A DNA stretch of 64,000 nucleotides, taken from positions 402,870-466,869 of the forward strand of contig JAHLWZ010000004.1 in the NCBI GenBank assembly GCA_020536535.1. Reading direction: 5' to 3'. Positions within the stretch are counted from its first letter, which is position 1, and each line of letters begins with the position of its first letter. The stretch is from Pelomyxa schiedti. Its lineage: Eukaryota; Evosea; Pelobiontida; Pelomyxidae. Both the position numbers and the translations under genes were made by a program. Below the pieces are notes generated by a model, which was not told the origin of the DNA, did not search any database, and saw only the letters and a list, made by a program, of their open reading frames with translations. Positions 13,356 to 25,600 of the stretch are shown here, piece by piece.

Positions 13356-13903
13356 GTTATTGTGCTTGTTGTTGGATCTCGCCCTGAGCGTTTGTGTTGT
13401 TATTTTTTTTGTGGTTATGAAATTATCCAGGTGATGAAGCCAAAAAAAGATCGACGCCTGTGGCACCCAGAATCATTTTGGTGGGCCATAGACGCCGTAG
13501 AAAGATGAAAGAAAAGAGGAATTGGGATTTTAGGTGCTTAGTTTTCAGACACGATTTAATTAACGTCAATACGCCACATAGATCTTGGGAAAAAGGGGTT
13601 TTCAGGAATGGACGCAGGGGATATGTCAAAGGGCTGACGTAATGACAGGTGTGACAAACGGGCTTAGATTTTCTATCCAAATATTTTTAGCTCGCCACAA
13701 TTGGGTCAATTTGAAAAAAAAAACTGGAGGAAACAACAAACGGGAAACGGTTCCCGTTTTCTTGTTTTTTGGGATTTTTTTCTTTTTTGTTTGCCAGTTG
13801 AGTGTGTTTAGAATACTGCAAAACTGATTGTCATATGTAGTTTACATGGGCTCCACCATATTTATCGTAATGTATAGTTGTACAGTTGTCATAATCCCCC
13901 AGT
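13356..13903. other. Intergenic region upstream of Hsp70
   Basis: About 550 nt between the Hsp70 start and the Ras stop, both minus strand, so it should hold the Hsp70 promoter and the Ras 3' flank. It is A/T-rich with several homopolymer tracts (for example T-runs near 13770-13800). I could not point to a heat-shock element array with confidence, and no reading frame here resembles a known protein. Confidence 0.4.
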
Positions 13904-14684
13904 TCAGAGAAGGATGCAGCATCCTCCCTCTTTCTTGTTATCTTTGGAAAATCGTCTCATCGTTCGGACAACCGTCTGAAAGCTGGCCTCAATGTTGACG
14001 CTCAGTTTGGCGGATGTCTGTTTGTACATTAAGAACATACATATGAACAAAGCTTTTCATACCTCAAGATAAGGGGATTCTCCACAGGTCTTTGCCAAGG
14101 ATTTCCCTTCTTCTTCAGTAACTACTCGAGTTGTCGGATCCATGTCTATTTTGTTCCCGCAAAACACCACGGGAACTTTTGTAGCCTCCTTCAGAATGAG
14201 GATCCTCTGGTACATTTCCTGCGCAATCTGAAATGTAAGCCGATCCACGACGCTCCACACCACAAGGAACCCTTGCCCTTGTCTAAAATATGCCTCCCTC
14301 TAAAGAAGTGTTAGTAAGACAGTACACTCCCTCAAGTAGTACAGTATAAATTTCATCACATATTTATATTTCTTCACGAAGCTCTCAGGTGTGGTTGGTT
14401 GTACATAATTCGTAATAACTTATCAATACATGAAAGAAAGTGAAAAAAGAACCCACAATTGCGGCATAGTCGTCCTGACCAGCGGTGTCCAGAATCTCGA
14501 GCATGCACACTGTGTCGTCGACGCTGATTGGTTTCCGATAAGCAGTTTCGAGAGTGGGGTCGTAGTCCGTCACGAATACGTTCTGTACGAGGGCCAGCGT
14601 CATCGCGCTCTTGCCGACGCCACCCGCTCCCACAAGTACAACTCTGAAGCTATCCCCTGTCCCGGTTGTCTTGGTCTTTCCCAT
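13904..14684 (-). CDS. Ras-family small GTPase with CaaX tail
   Basis: A Ras-type membrane signalling GTPase. The ATG at 14684 gives MGKTKTTGTGDSFRVVLVGA, with P-loop GAGGVGKSA, effector loop YDPTLETAYRK (Ras has YDPTIEDSYRK), switch II LDTAGQDDYAA, G4 motif GNKID and G5 motif ETSAKLS. The activating-mutation hotspots are wild type (Gly in the P-loop, Gln in switch II). The C-terminus GGCCILL-stop (TGA at 13904) is a CaaX box ending in Leu, which favours geranylgeranylation, with a neighbouring Cys available for palmitoylation. Introns lie near 14280-14455 and 14015-14062. It is closer to Ras than Rap by the effector loop, but the exact subfamily cannot be fixed by eye. Confidence 0.92.
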
Positions 14685-15204
14685 TATTGTTGTGGTTGTT
14701 GTTGTTGTAGCAATCGCTATCTTATCTTAGGTGGTTTTCGGTTCTGTTGAACGGAAGAGGGTGTTGACGGTTTTTTTTTTTTTTTGAATGTGATGTTCAA
14801 GCTGGTGATGAATAGCGAGTACTGAGGCTGGGTGTAGTACTAGGCTTTAAATTAGTTTGCTGACGGTACGCTGTTGTATGCGTTTGTTGGTTTCTGGTTT
14901 TAAGGTCTTCCGTTCCGTTAAGATAAGTCTTAATTCGTTTTCGGTAGATTTGATATTACCATTTTGATACAGATCCGCGTACCTTGCCCTTGGTCTTGAA
15001 ATTCATGATGGCTTATGAGAAAACCTAATTGGTTGGATCTTGCCGTGATTGGGGCCAAGTGCTAAACGCGTACGGTGATATTCCACAATCAACGCATCGT
15101 AATAGGTACAAAATCTCGTGGGATGGGACTGAGAAAGTACTTTTGATTGAGGCAGCAAACTCACTTTGCGGAATGTGTTAAATTCCATCAGACTACACAG
15201 CTTT
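14685..15204. other. Intergenic region between Ras and the olfactomedin-domain gene
   Basis: About 520 nt upstream of the Ras start and downstream of the next minus-strand gene. It contains a T-tract at about 14770-14785 and, on the minus strand, an isolated ATG at 15005 opening MNFKTKGK before a possible GT donor. No continuing exon could be found for it. A 61-codon open frame at 15003-15188 has no recognisable features. Confidence 0.4.
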
Positions 15205-16216
15205 TCACAGAGTCACATTGTCAAAGATGAAAGAGTAGTGCTCAGAGTGATCAGGAGGGTTGTCAATGACGAGAAGCTGGTTTGTTGAGGGGATCCACGA
15301 GGTCATAATCACTGACCTGCCATATGAGGGGAGTGTGTTTCTGTAAGTGTCATCATACACCCCATGTGGTGTCAAACACCCCGGTAATCTCCCGACTCGT
15401 GTGTGCCTTTCCAAAGTAGAACTTCCCACACACAACAAACGCAAAGCCAGTCTGCCTCTTGACACGAGGGACAGTCCACGTCTGCAGGATTGCGAGGGAG
15501 TCAGGTTCCACCCTCGTGATGTGTATGTTGCCATTGTTGGGTGAGTGCACAACATACACCACACGCCCAGCATCAACATACCAGCACATGTCTGTGAACC
15601 CACCCCAGTCCCATTCCGATTGCCCCGTGTGACCAGCTTCTGGTAGTGTTGCTGTTGCCACAGTTGATCCATCACTCACACGCACCTTGGTCATGGTGGC
15701 TGCATTGTATGGGCTGCAGTACACGTGGCCGTTGTGTGCTGCCTGGTATGTCCCACCAGGGTAGGGAGCTACGTCCTTGAGTGTGAATTGCCTTGGGTTG
15801 GTGTTGCTGATGAAGCTGGTCATGTTTTCAAACTCAATAAGTGGCTGATGATTGTAGGTGATGTCCCAATACACCTTCCCTGTAGAGTTGTCAATACACA
15901 TCCTGACTGCCCGACGAGGTGCGACGGATGGCACCATGCTGCCAAGTTGTTTGAGCGTCCGAGCAGCGGATGGACTGTCGATCACCTGTGGTTCTTGGGT
16001 ACATTGAGTACAAGTGAGAAATTCGCCACTGGAGAATCCACTGGGGACCGTTGCCTGTGTTACGTTTCATTGCAGTTAGGACTTCTCTGACTGGCAGGTA
16101 CGCACCAGTGGATGGCCCGGTGGTGAAGCCGGTGTGGCGTCATCCAGCGGGAGGCTCCCTGAGCATTTGGTCACACAGTCGTGGCATAAACAGTGGGACG
16201 GTAGCCTACTACTCAT
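15205..16216 (-). pseudogene. Olfactomedin-like domain protein with an apparent +1 frameshift
   Basis: The reading from 15985 to 15353 is an olfactomedin-like beta-propeller. Sequence landmarks are AVRMCIDNSTGKVYWDITYN, LKDVAPYPGGTYQAAHNGHV, WDWGGFTDMCWYVDAGRVVY (acidic metal-site region) and KRQTGFAFVVCGKFYFGKAH. Upstream exons read PSGFSSGEFLTCTQCTQEPQ and, before an intron ending near 16048, a Cys-rich stretch CHDCVTKCSGSLPLDD starting at the ATG at 16216 (start uncertain). The last blades (YGRSVIMTSWIPSTNQLLVI, to the TGA at 15205) are in a different frame, and no GT-AG intron of suitable length joins them. The shift maps to the four-base C run at 15360-15363. Either a sequencing or assembly error or a real lesion explains it. 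No signal peptide was seen. Confidence 0.7.
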
Positions 16217-16263
16217 CACATGATTACAGAGAGAGCGGTAAGGTGATTGAAACGAAAGTCGGT

Positions 16264-16295
<32 letters not shown>

Positions 16296-16768
16296 GGGGG
16301 GCGCCTCGGCACCTCGGTTCACTCACGCTCGACGTCGTCGTCTTTGATGGCGGTGCCACTGCTGCTGAATTGTACATTTCCGAGCCGAGACGGAAAAAAG
16401 TCTGTTGCCAAGTTGCTGCTCTCTCAAATCAATGTTTGTGTTCTTTGGCGGTACGTGGGTGGGTGGGTGGGTGCTGTCTTTTTTACACAGCACAATGACA
16501 GTTTGCATAAAGGTGCCCTCACACACCCCCCATCCCTTATCAGTTCCCAGTTCCAGTCACTCGTCAAAAGGACCCTTCCTGCGGTCTGCAATGCTCTGGG
16601 AACGAGAAGCTATGCTGCCAGGGGGAACATTGCCAGAACCATCATTCATCCTAGTGTCATGTGCAGCGAGTGACTGTAGGGTACTAGCTTCCTGTACAAA
16701 GCGAAATGTAATGAATGTAAGTAATAGCCAAAGCAAAAAGAAAAGAAATAATAACAGGCCAAAAAAGG
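16217..16768. other. Intergenic region with poly-G tract
   Basis: Contains the poly-G run and a plus-strand open frame at 16344-16673 of 109 codons with an ATG. That frame reads through a run of GTGG repeats near 16455-16475, resembles no known family and has no visible promoter or splice context, so I do not call it a gene. Its last third (SQFQSLVKRTLPAVCNALGT) is mildly reminiscent of a mitochondrial presequence, but nothing follows it. Confidence 0.4.
16264..16294 (+). repeat. 31-nt guanine homopolymer
   Basis: An uninterrupted run of 31 G on the plus strand, then T and a further six G. It lies just outside the 5' end of the olfactomedin-domain gene. Such tracts are unstable and can form G-quadruplexes; the exact length in an assembly is unreliable. 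Confidence 0.95.
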
Positions 16769-17050
16769 TTACTGTATCGTGCGTGCCTCTTGGCTGATTG
16801 ATGCAGAGCGAACTTCCTCGTCAGTTGGCTTCTCTGGGCTGATAAACTCAGCGGCGCTTCGCTTGCCACATATAGCCTCTGACGCCAGACACGTGTCATC
16901 TATTATGGGCCTAGCGGGCTGCTGTTGGAGCTGCTCTGGCCCCGTCGTCTTCTCGTCCTTCGTTTGTTGCTCGTCCGATTTTCCACTCATCCACGCGAGG
17001 ACTGCGGCGAAAAAGTAACTTGTGGGCTGGACATTTGTCAATGGCACCAA
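16769..17050 (-). CDS. Unrecognised small protein or exon, divergent from Rab1
   Basis: An open minus-strand frame of about 94 codons ending in TAA at 16769. It has no ATG at its 5' limit, so it would be the last exon of a spliced gene. It has a weakly hydrophobic segment (SYFFAAVLAWMSG), then a polar Q/E/K-rich tail with LQQQPARPIIDDTC and FISPEKPTDEEVRS. Candidate upstream exons lie between 17095 and 17285, where a clear intron (CAG/gtaatt...tttttttag) can be seen at about 17096-17150, but the phases do not join this frame convincingly. I do not recognise the family and the gene itself is uncertain. Confidence 0.3.
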   Translation of the reverse strand: MVPLTNVQPTSYFFAAVLAWMSGKSDEQQTKDEKTTGPEQLQQQPARPIIDDTCLASEAICGKRSAAEFISPEKPTDEEVRSASISQEARTIQ

Positions 17051-17278
17051 GGGACTTGTGGTGTTCGTGAGTAACGTCGACTTTTTGCATCACTAAAAAA
17101 AGAGTATTCGGTTCAAGAGACTCTGGTAAGGGGTGTTTTTTAAAATTACCTGGAAATCTGTCCCCCTCTGCCGGAGTTATAACGTTCAAATAAAAATCAA
17201 GAAACAAAAGAAAAATTAAATCCCCTGTGCGCACACGCGCAGTACAACGACAAACAGGAAAGACCCGACGAACACAAC

Positions 17279-18402
17279 ATGGCATCAGATCAGTATGCGC
17301 ATTCGCAAAACAACCAAGTGAAGTGGCGAGATGGGCGGAATGAATAGCGACAATTAACGTGCGCTTACTTTGCAGCGATTATTTCTTCAAGATCCTGCTC
17401 ATTGGCGATTCGGGTGTAGGCAAAAGTTGCTTGTTGATCAGATTTGCGGTAGGTCATCTATTGGGGTTTGGGGTCTTCTTCCCAGGCTCAGTCCGTTATT
17501 TATAGGATGACGCGTGGACCGACACGCATATTGCTACAATTGGTGTTGATTTTGTATGCTTTCTCCGTGCATATTTCTCTCTCAAAATGCACAGAAAATA
17601 AAAACACTGAACTGTGATGGAAAAGTAATCAAGCTCCAAATTGTATGCAGTTAAGTTTTGCAGCCACTCTTCTTAACCTGTTTTTCTTCCCCTGTGCTAG
17701 TGGGACACTGCAGGCCAAGAGAGGTAAATTACCCAACAAAAAACAAAATTCCACATCTCAATTCCTTTAGATTCCGAACCATTACTAGTGAGCATCCCTT
17801 TTTTCCCCCAATTTCTGTAAACACAATTTTGTTTTCAGGCTCTTATTACCGTGGTGCGCAAGGAATTATCTTGGTGTTTGATTGCACAGGTTTGTCTCAC
17901 ATATTTATGTTTCTGGGTGACAGTTATGGCAGACATGGAGACTTACACCAATGTCAAGCAATGGCTTGGTGAGATAGAACGGTACGCCTGTGAGAATGTC
18001 AATAAAGTACTGCTCCCACCTTGTTGTCTAATTACGTTAACACTTATTAGCTTCTTGTGGGTAATAAAACGGATCTTGTTGACCAGCGAGTTGTACAGAC
18101 AAGTCTTGCAAAGGTTTGTTAGTACCAAACCTTTTTGGTTTGCTCTTAAATAAGGAAGGAATTTGCTGAGAGTATGGATATTCCATACATAGAGGCCTCC
18201 GCAAAAGCAAATATTAATGTGGAGGAGACTTTCATGAAAATGGCCAGAGCAATAAAAGACAGGTCTTTACCCACTTTCAATACCAAGCCGATGTTAATAT
18301 CTACTTAGACTGTCAAATTCTACAGTTGAAGCCACACCGGCACCAAAACCTTTGAAACCTGCAAAACCACTGGGTAGTGGCGGTTTCAAATGTTCTATTT
18401 GA
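17279..18402 (+). CDS. RAB1: Rab1-type GTPase with a single C-terminal cysteine
   Basis: The ER-to-Golgi Rab. The ATG at 17279 starts a tiny exon (MASDH) spliced to [20 protein letters not shown] at about 17378. Later exons give [86 protein letters not shown] and [18 protein letters not shown]. All five G motifs and the Rab1-type switch regions are intact, and at least eight short introns are present. The last exon is a P/K-rich tail ending GGFKCSI and TGA at 18400-18402. That leaves one Cys, third from the end, in place of the usual CC or CXC. The Rab1 call rests on the IGVDF..RTITSSYYRGA blocks. Confidence 0.93.
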
Positions 18403-18548
18403 GACAGCAAGACTCCTTTTTTGGCCCTCCCTTTGACTACCCTTCCCCCCTGCCATCCTAGACACATCACCCCTTCCCCCCCAAAAAAGCTTGTAAAAAT
18501 GAAAGACTTCTATTACATTCGATTTGAAACTCGGCATTTTTTTTTGGA

Positions 18549-19518
18549 TCATGGATACCAGTCCAAATCAACTCCTGTGTTGCACAATGTGGTTGTTCCT
18601 TGGTATTGTTTGATGCTTGGCTACAAACGTTGTGATTCAAAGTGGAATATCTGCAAGTAAGATAAAACACATACACTAGTCCAGCCTCCAAAAGCTACAA
18701 AGTCACTAAAACTTGGATTGTCGTCATAGTGAGCGTACCACAGGCCATAACCCGCTCCGCCAGTGTATGAACTAATTTAGGATAAGGGATGTAGGGAAGA
18801 GGGGAAAAAAAAAAGGTCAACCTCCCCATAATAAGGGTCCACATATTTTTGTTTGTATACACTCCAATGGTCACACCCTGACCCTTGGCCGCACCAACAA
18901 GAGAGGTGAAGAACTGCTGGTTTTCTTGACGTTGGTTAATGCCTAGTACAATTACCACGGTAAAGTACCTGTCAGGCTTGTGCTCCAATACTGTCCGAGA
19001 ACTCCATTTGGCTCCTCAACATCCAGCCATAGCATTCCATATTCAACACCATTTGAAGTAAGATTTCCAATAGCTTGTTGCATTTGTGTCCTAACATTTA
19101 TCATGAGAGCCAATCTTAAAAAAAAAAAAAAACTCACGAGGCAGTCGACGACGTGCAACTTGGGTGGTTACCACCATAGCATGGGAAGAAATATACATCA
19201 AAGTGCTTCATTCCTGCATTGCTGTTTAGTTTCTTCCAGGTGTATTTGCCATCCATCCACAAAAAACCCCAAAACGGGTGATGACTACGAACCGGCATTC
19301 CACGAAGATGTAGACGACTCCACACACGCCGAGTCAAACGAGCCCGAGGACTTCCAGCACCTCGCGATGGCGTACGACTTGGACGACGACACCATGCACG
19401 ACGCCGCGTCGGGCGTGATCGTTGTGCTGACGTCGACGCCGTTGGTGGCCCGCGCCACCCCGGACATCGCAGAAATTGCCACCACCGCCCATAATAGCAC
19501 AGTGCGTAGTCCGTGCAT
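18549..19518 (-). CDS. Secreted GH25-like lysozyme (Entamoeba/nematode type)
   Basis: Predicted to cleave bacterial peptidoglycan in phagosomes or outside the cell. The ATG at 19518 opens a signal peptide ([20 protein letters not shown], cleavage near ARA/TNG). Then come [59 protein letters not shown] (the catalytic D/E region of this family), [47 protein letters not shown] and, after an intron ending near 18620, [20 protein letters not shown] then WYP-stop (18549). This is the typical [15 protein letters not shown] end of amoebic and C. elegans LYS proteins. The lineage resemblance supports an amoeboid, bacterivorous host. Confidence 0.9.
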
Positions 19519-19688
19519 CGCCTTGGAGTTGACCCACTCACGTCGAAAAACTTCCCCCTTGGCAACGAACGTTCTTTGAATTTGTGATCAGGTGCCAAGA
19601 GAAATTCGTTTTTTTATTGTTTCAGAAACCGAAAAAAAACCGATAGAGGGGGCAGAGGCTGCCTCTGGGTGTATTAAACTTAGATCTT

Positions 19689-22600
19689 ATGCCATCACGA
19701 ATAAAGCCGCAACAACCGCGGCTGGTGAAGCGTATACAACATGTCGCTGGTGGTGCTTTGAGATCTCACCTTGTTGGATTGTCGCACTCATCGGTGGACG
19801 CTGTTGTAAAGTCTTACGTGGTGCCTTCGTCGCCACCGGAAGAGCAGCTGGAAAAAGTGGTTTTGGATCCACCTAAACTCGAATCCCCTGTGAGTGTGAT
19901 GCCGGCTTTGATTGATGTGGCGAATGCAACTTTGCCAGGAGCCTCTTTACCGCCTGTTGACATAGGAAGAGATGAGTTTACTTCCGACGACACACACGGA
20001 ACATGGGCACATAGAGTGGCGAAGGTGACATTTTATTCTTTTTTCAAAAAGAAAACATGGGTCACTAACGTGAGAGAACTTTTTAACCTTAACAAGGTCT
20101 ATGACCCCTCTTCTATGGAAAAGCTACCCTATTTCCCAGAGGCATATTTTGTTGCCAGGCGAGACGTTCTTTCCCGGTCTTATGTGCAGAGGTCATCTAT
20201 TATCGTAATTGAACTTCATATTGGAGGTTTCTACGTAAGACAAATACATGCTCTTACCTACACTCTTAGTTGATGCCTTGAGTAAGTATTACTTTCGGGT
20301 TCTAGTTATTCGTGGTTCCAGAGAGAAAATTGATACTGGAAATGCCACCAAGGGAATAATGTACGCGAGCACACTTAGTGATGCACAAGCCATCTATGGG
20401 TCTCTTGTGCGAGAGAAGGTCGTAATTAATGATACAAATACAATCTTAAAGAAAATAGACCTCAAACATGAACAAGTATAAAAAGATCATTTTGTCATTT
20501 GCAAATATGGGAACAAGCACAAGTACCCTTTCTCTCATTGAAGAAATTACCTTACACATGCTGCTAAGTTACACCAGTTTCTGCTTTATCAAAAGACGTT
20601 CGAGATCTTCTCCTTCATTTATACAAGGAGTGTGCTCTACAGCTTTCTAATAAACAAATCAACTTCGATAAAGTTTCTCCTCCTCAAATTGAAAAAGCCC
20701 TTGTTGTTCTATACAAAATGCGAGAAGTATGATATCACACTGGATGCCAGTCATTTTTTTAAAACAAAAAATAAGGAGCTGAAATCCAATGATGTCATAG
20801 AGGCTACAAAAGCGTCTGCCCTTTCTTCCGAATTTTTTTCTCTTGTTCCAGTTGGGCAATCTAGGCAAAAAGTTTTTCCACTCCTTCTACTCCACTTTTA
20901 CACTGTTTCTAGTTGATTAGCACAATGGAACAAGTCTTGGAGTGGCTAGATTTATTACAGTCGATGAAAGATCTTACAAATCTTGGAGAGGCCTCCTTTG
21001 ATATGAGTGGAAATTTAAATGATGTTGACATGCTGTCTGCAGCACTAATTTCCCATTTTATATGACTCTAAACAAAATGAAGATACTACTCTTTAGGTTG
21101 CGATATTGACCTGGTCAGTCCGTCGTCATCAGAATATGCAAATATTGTTGAGATTATAGGTCAACGCAGGCAGCGTAACGGAGGAGGGCCTCTTACAATA
21201 GGAAAGATCTTCAAAGCACATAGACATATGGATTTATCATCATTTACTAATGGAATATCCAATCATCAATTGTTATTCCATGGAACTGCAATAGGTCTCA
21301 CTTTCACTCTCTTCTCGTCCACTCACTTAAAGCAAGGGAATTGGCTTGGTATATTGTCAAGAGGCATGCTTCTGCCCCAAGTGGTCGTTAAGCTAGGAGT
21401 TAAACGTACCAATGCTGGAAATATGGGGGCTGGCCTTTACTTCGCCGATGATCCTATGACAGCCTTGAAGTATTCCGCTACTGGTGCCATGGGTGCTATG
21501 GGTACTAAGTATGTTTGCATTCTTTCAACCTTTGTTTAACCCATTCTAAGATACCTATTGCTATCCAATGTAGCTCTTGGAACAGTTAAAGATTTGTATA
21601 AATTTGACTCGAGCCTTAGCTCACCACCCCCTGGATTTGATAGTTGTCACGGCGTAAAAAGAACAGCAACATCACCAAGTGATTTTGATGATGATGAGTA
21701 ATATCTCCCAAAGCTTGACATCTCAAGAGCTGACCTTCCAATAGATTTATTATTTACAATACATCGCAACAACACGTGCAATACTTGATTGAAGTTGACA
21801 GCCCCGGTGTGACAACAATCTCAAGCACTCCTCTCTTGTCCCCTCCAAAAAAGCCTAGACCAATTGGGCAACTATCAACATCTATTCCAGAAGCTCTCCC
21901 CGACCTTCCTCCAGTAACAATATCCTAGTACCTCACATACAACTCATGTCTTTCCATGTTTTCCCAGTCAAATGAAAAGGCTGGTCTTATGTCTAGCTCA
22001 GGGACTCCCGTACCTTTGGAGGCCGTAAGCATTCACGCAAAACTCATTGGTACCTTGGCAGCAAAATTCTCATTATTTATCTTTCCGGATAGATCTTGTG
22101 GCGGAAGTGGTGATGTTACAAGAATTCAACAATGTTGGGGATGAACCCATAGAAGCTAAATATGTTTTCCCGCTTGACGAAAAATCTGCTGTTGTTGGCT
22201 TCGAGGCATTTATCAATCGTACTTTACAAAGAAAAGAACCCTACTAACTGTGAATAGACAAACACATTGTTGGTGTTGTTAAGGAGAAGGAACAGGCACA
22301 TAAGGAGTACAAGGCAGCTATAGAACGAGGTGATGGTGCCTATCTCCTGGATGAAGCTAAGTCAAGTGTTTTTACTGTATCTGTTGGAAATCTACCTCCA
22401 AAAACCAAAGTGGTGATCAAAATTTCATGTAAGCACCTCATCTCTAAGCCGCACACGTAATTACTTGACATTGTCAGATATTACGGAACTTGCTATTGAA
22501 GGAAATGCACGTAAATTTGTTTGTCCAATGAATCTTGTTGGTCAACAAAAGCACAGTGCCCTAGCACAAGTTTCTCAATCTACCACAAAAACTGTAAATA

Positions 22601-25600
22601 CAGTACAACCTCAGGTGAAAATAATTCATCTATCTTCTTTTTTTAAGTACATTAGGGTACGTTCTATATGGAGATTTCCATTAATATGCCCCACGTCATT
22701 CACGCTATTGAGAGCCCCTCCCACTCCATTCGTTACAAATCAACACCAAAGAAAGCAACACTGTTCTGGCTTGATCCCAGTTTGCTTTTTTTTTTTTAAA
22801 TCAAATCGAACTAACATTCATGCAGATCCCCCCACAACCGATTTCATTCTTCTTGTCCGGCTGTGTGATGTCCGTACTCCGTTCATGTGGGTAGAACGAA
22901 CACCCACAGATATATCCGTTCCTGAAGTGGAGGAACATGTAGCTATGGTTGCATTGTACCCTTCTCTTTCCGAAAATCTTCTATCCAACTCAGAGTGTTC
23001 GTCTTACCTCCCATCTTTTTGTGCTGATATTTTAATAAAGACACCCTTCTTATTGATCAATCTGCCAGTATGATTCCTTCTCTCTCAGTGTGCAAACAAG
23101 TGGCCCATCACCTTGGTATGAACTACTGTGCTTCCTACGAAATATATTCATAAAACAAGTCCGAGGAATTCCGCTGATGGCTTCTTTTAATATTATAACA
23201 TTTGGCTCTGTGTTTGAACCACTGTTCCTTTCGCCAATTTTAAAAACTACCAGTTCTGCTGATCAAAGTGCTCTCTCACATATTTCTGTACTTCACAAAA
23301 AGTACTATTCATAGTGATAACATCATCAGAAACTCCAAGGTGACTGGGGAGCCAGTATTCTTTGGCCAGCGCTAAAATCCACACTCTTACAAATCGAAAT
23401 CAGAGACAAGATGCCAAAATCCAGCACTGATTCATTGATTTCCAATCTTTTCATTATTACCGATGGTGATTTTTCTCATGATTCCCAAGTTTTCGATGTG
23501 TGTTTAAAAAACCAAACATTAACTTAACACCAACACTTCAAGCTCATCCGTGATCACTGCCAAAGGCCTGGAAATAAGACACGTATATTTTCTTTTGGGA
23601 TTGGGACAGAAGTACATAGGCACAACATTTTCACACTTGCCCGCCTTGGAGGTGGCGCTGCCGAATTTGTTGCCTCCAATAACCCACTTCGACGGCAGGT
23701 TCTAAATCTTCATTCAATAGTAAAAACGTGCTAATCTGTATCCTCAAATAGGTGTCAAGGCAACTGGAGCGGGCACAACAACCTTGCTTAAAAGATATTT
23801 CTGTAGAGTGGGGTGCACGTCATAGTGTTGCAGGTCCTGTGAAGCAAGCGCCACATAAGCTCATGTCCCTATTCAGTGGAGAACGCGTAATCATTTTTGC
23901 TTTTATTCCTCAAGATTGCCACCAGGTATGTGCATCAGTGTCTTGCACAAAACCTGAAGGAATGAAAGGTTACCCTCCAAGCAGGCAGAAGTGATTCAGA
24001 AGAGAAATTTCAAATAACTGTGACGTCCAACCTTGCTGAAACTGTTACGGGGCTAATGTTGCATAGACTTTGTGCTCGATCTGTGGTGAGGTATAAAACA
24101 AGCACCTCAACTATTTTCCTCATTAAATGAAGAGACTGGGAAGATCAGTGCATCGCAGAGGACAGTGTATCAAGTGAGCTGGCAAGAGTTCAAGTGAGAT
24201 CTTTTGAAGGCATATCTCTTTCTAAGAAATGTGTAGAGAAAAGGGGAGATAATAGAATTGGGAATTCGGTACTCTCTTGCCACCACCTTAACCTCCTTTA
24301 TCGCTGTAGAGGTACTTCCTTTCACGTTTCCTTTTCTATTTTAAGTTCCAGTAGGAAAGAAGTGAAGAAGAGAAAAAAGGGTATCTTTTACAATACTGCA
24401 CTAAATTGAAATAAAAGTATCACAGTTTAGTGAAATTAAAACCCACACCTCCGATAACTGAGCTGGCAAAGAGCGAAAAAGTTGACGAACTTCCGTTTTG
24501 TACAAATTGGAAGGAGGCAAAGAAAGAATTGTTTCAGTTAAACAGCATTCCTTTTAGGTACTCCTCGCTTCATATTAGTCAGTCATCTTCTAATTTACCT
24601 GAAAAAGTGAGAGGAAGAACTATGGAAGGGCGTACCACTCTACTGTGTATGATTTTTGGGCTCGGGCACCAGCAGAGACGCCTTTACCACCCTTAAACAC
24701 AAATAATCCCTGTAACTGCAAAATTTAACCACAAGTAGTATATTAATAGCTTTTCCCTATGATAGATTGGACCCTAACATTCCCTGAGCAAGTTCCTGTG
24801 CGGCACGATCTCTTTGGCTTCATGCAGGATCAAAATGTCTCAGTAGAACTATTGTGTAAAAAGAAAAGCAGAATGCCAGGCATCCTAGCTCGCCGCAAGA
24901 GGGAAACGTTCTCCAATGCACTTTTCTGTGAAGATTCAGAGCTTAGTATAGCGCCCTGTTGTTCTAGTTCATCATCCAGGGGACTTATGTATTCCCCACT
25001 ATCTCCCCCATGCATGGAGGCGGAGGAGGATTCCTTTTGTGCAGAAGAAGAAATGTACGCACCTCCCATGCGACTCGCTTCACCAGCAGCGTCAGCCGCC
25101 GCCGCACCACCACCACCACCACCACAAGCAGCAGCAGCACCATCTAAGGCTCTGCCACCCCCAACTACTACGCCGTCGCCTCCTTCTGCAAAACCCCAAA
25201 GCGCCAAGGCAGCAGCACCGCGGGCACAAGAGGACAAGAGGAAGGCCGATAGAAGAGCACGGTGTGAAGAAGAGGTGGAGAATGTAAAGAAGGTAATGAG
25301 GGAAAATATTGAGCACGTGTTGGAACGAGGAGAGAGGATTGAGTGCCTTCAAGACAAGTCAGCTGATTTGGCATACGCTGGTGCAAGGTTCAAATCACTG
25401 TCCTCTCAGAGGTTACCCCAATTTTTGTAGGCACGTTGTCTAACTGAATAAAGGTATTGCTGTTCGGCCCCTTCGTATGCGCCGATTTCACTGGCCTGCG
25501 ATTCTTCTTATTCTAGGAAAAAAGCTGGCTGTTTTATAGCCACTGCTGCATTTGGTACTCCGATGGATACCAGGATAAATGTTTTGCGTTGCTTCAGGTT

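Noticed and set aside
13423-13680. Minus-strand 85-codon frame upstream of Hsp70
   Set aside because: No conserved features, overlaps the expected promoter region, and is not joined in phase to any neighbouring exon.
16344-16673. Plus-strand 109-codon ORF beside the poly-G tract
   Set aside because: Has an ATG, but runs through simple repeats, has no recognisable domain and no supported exons on either side.
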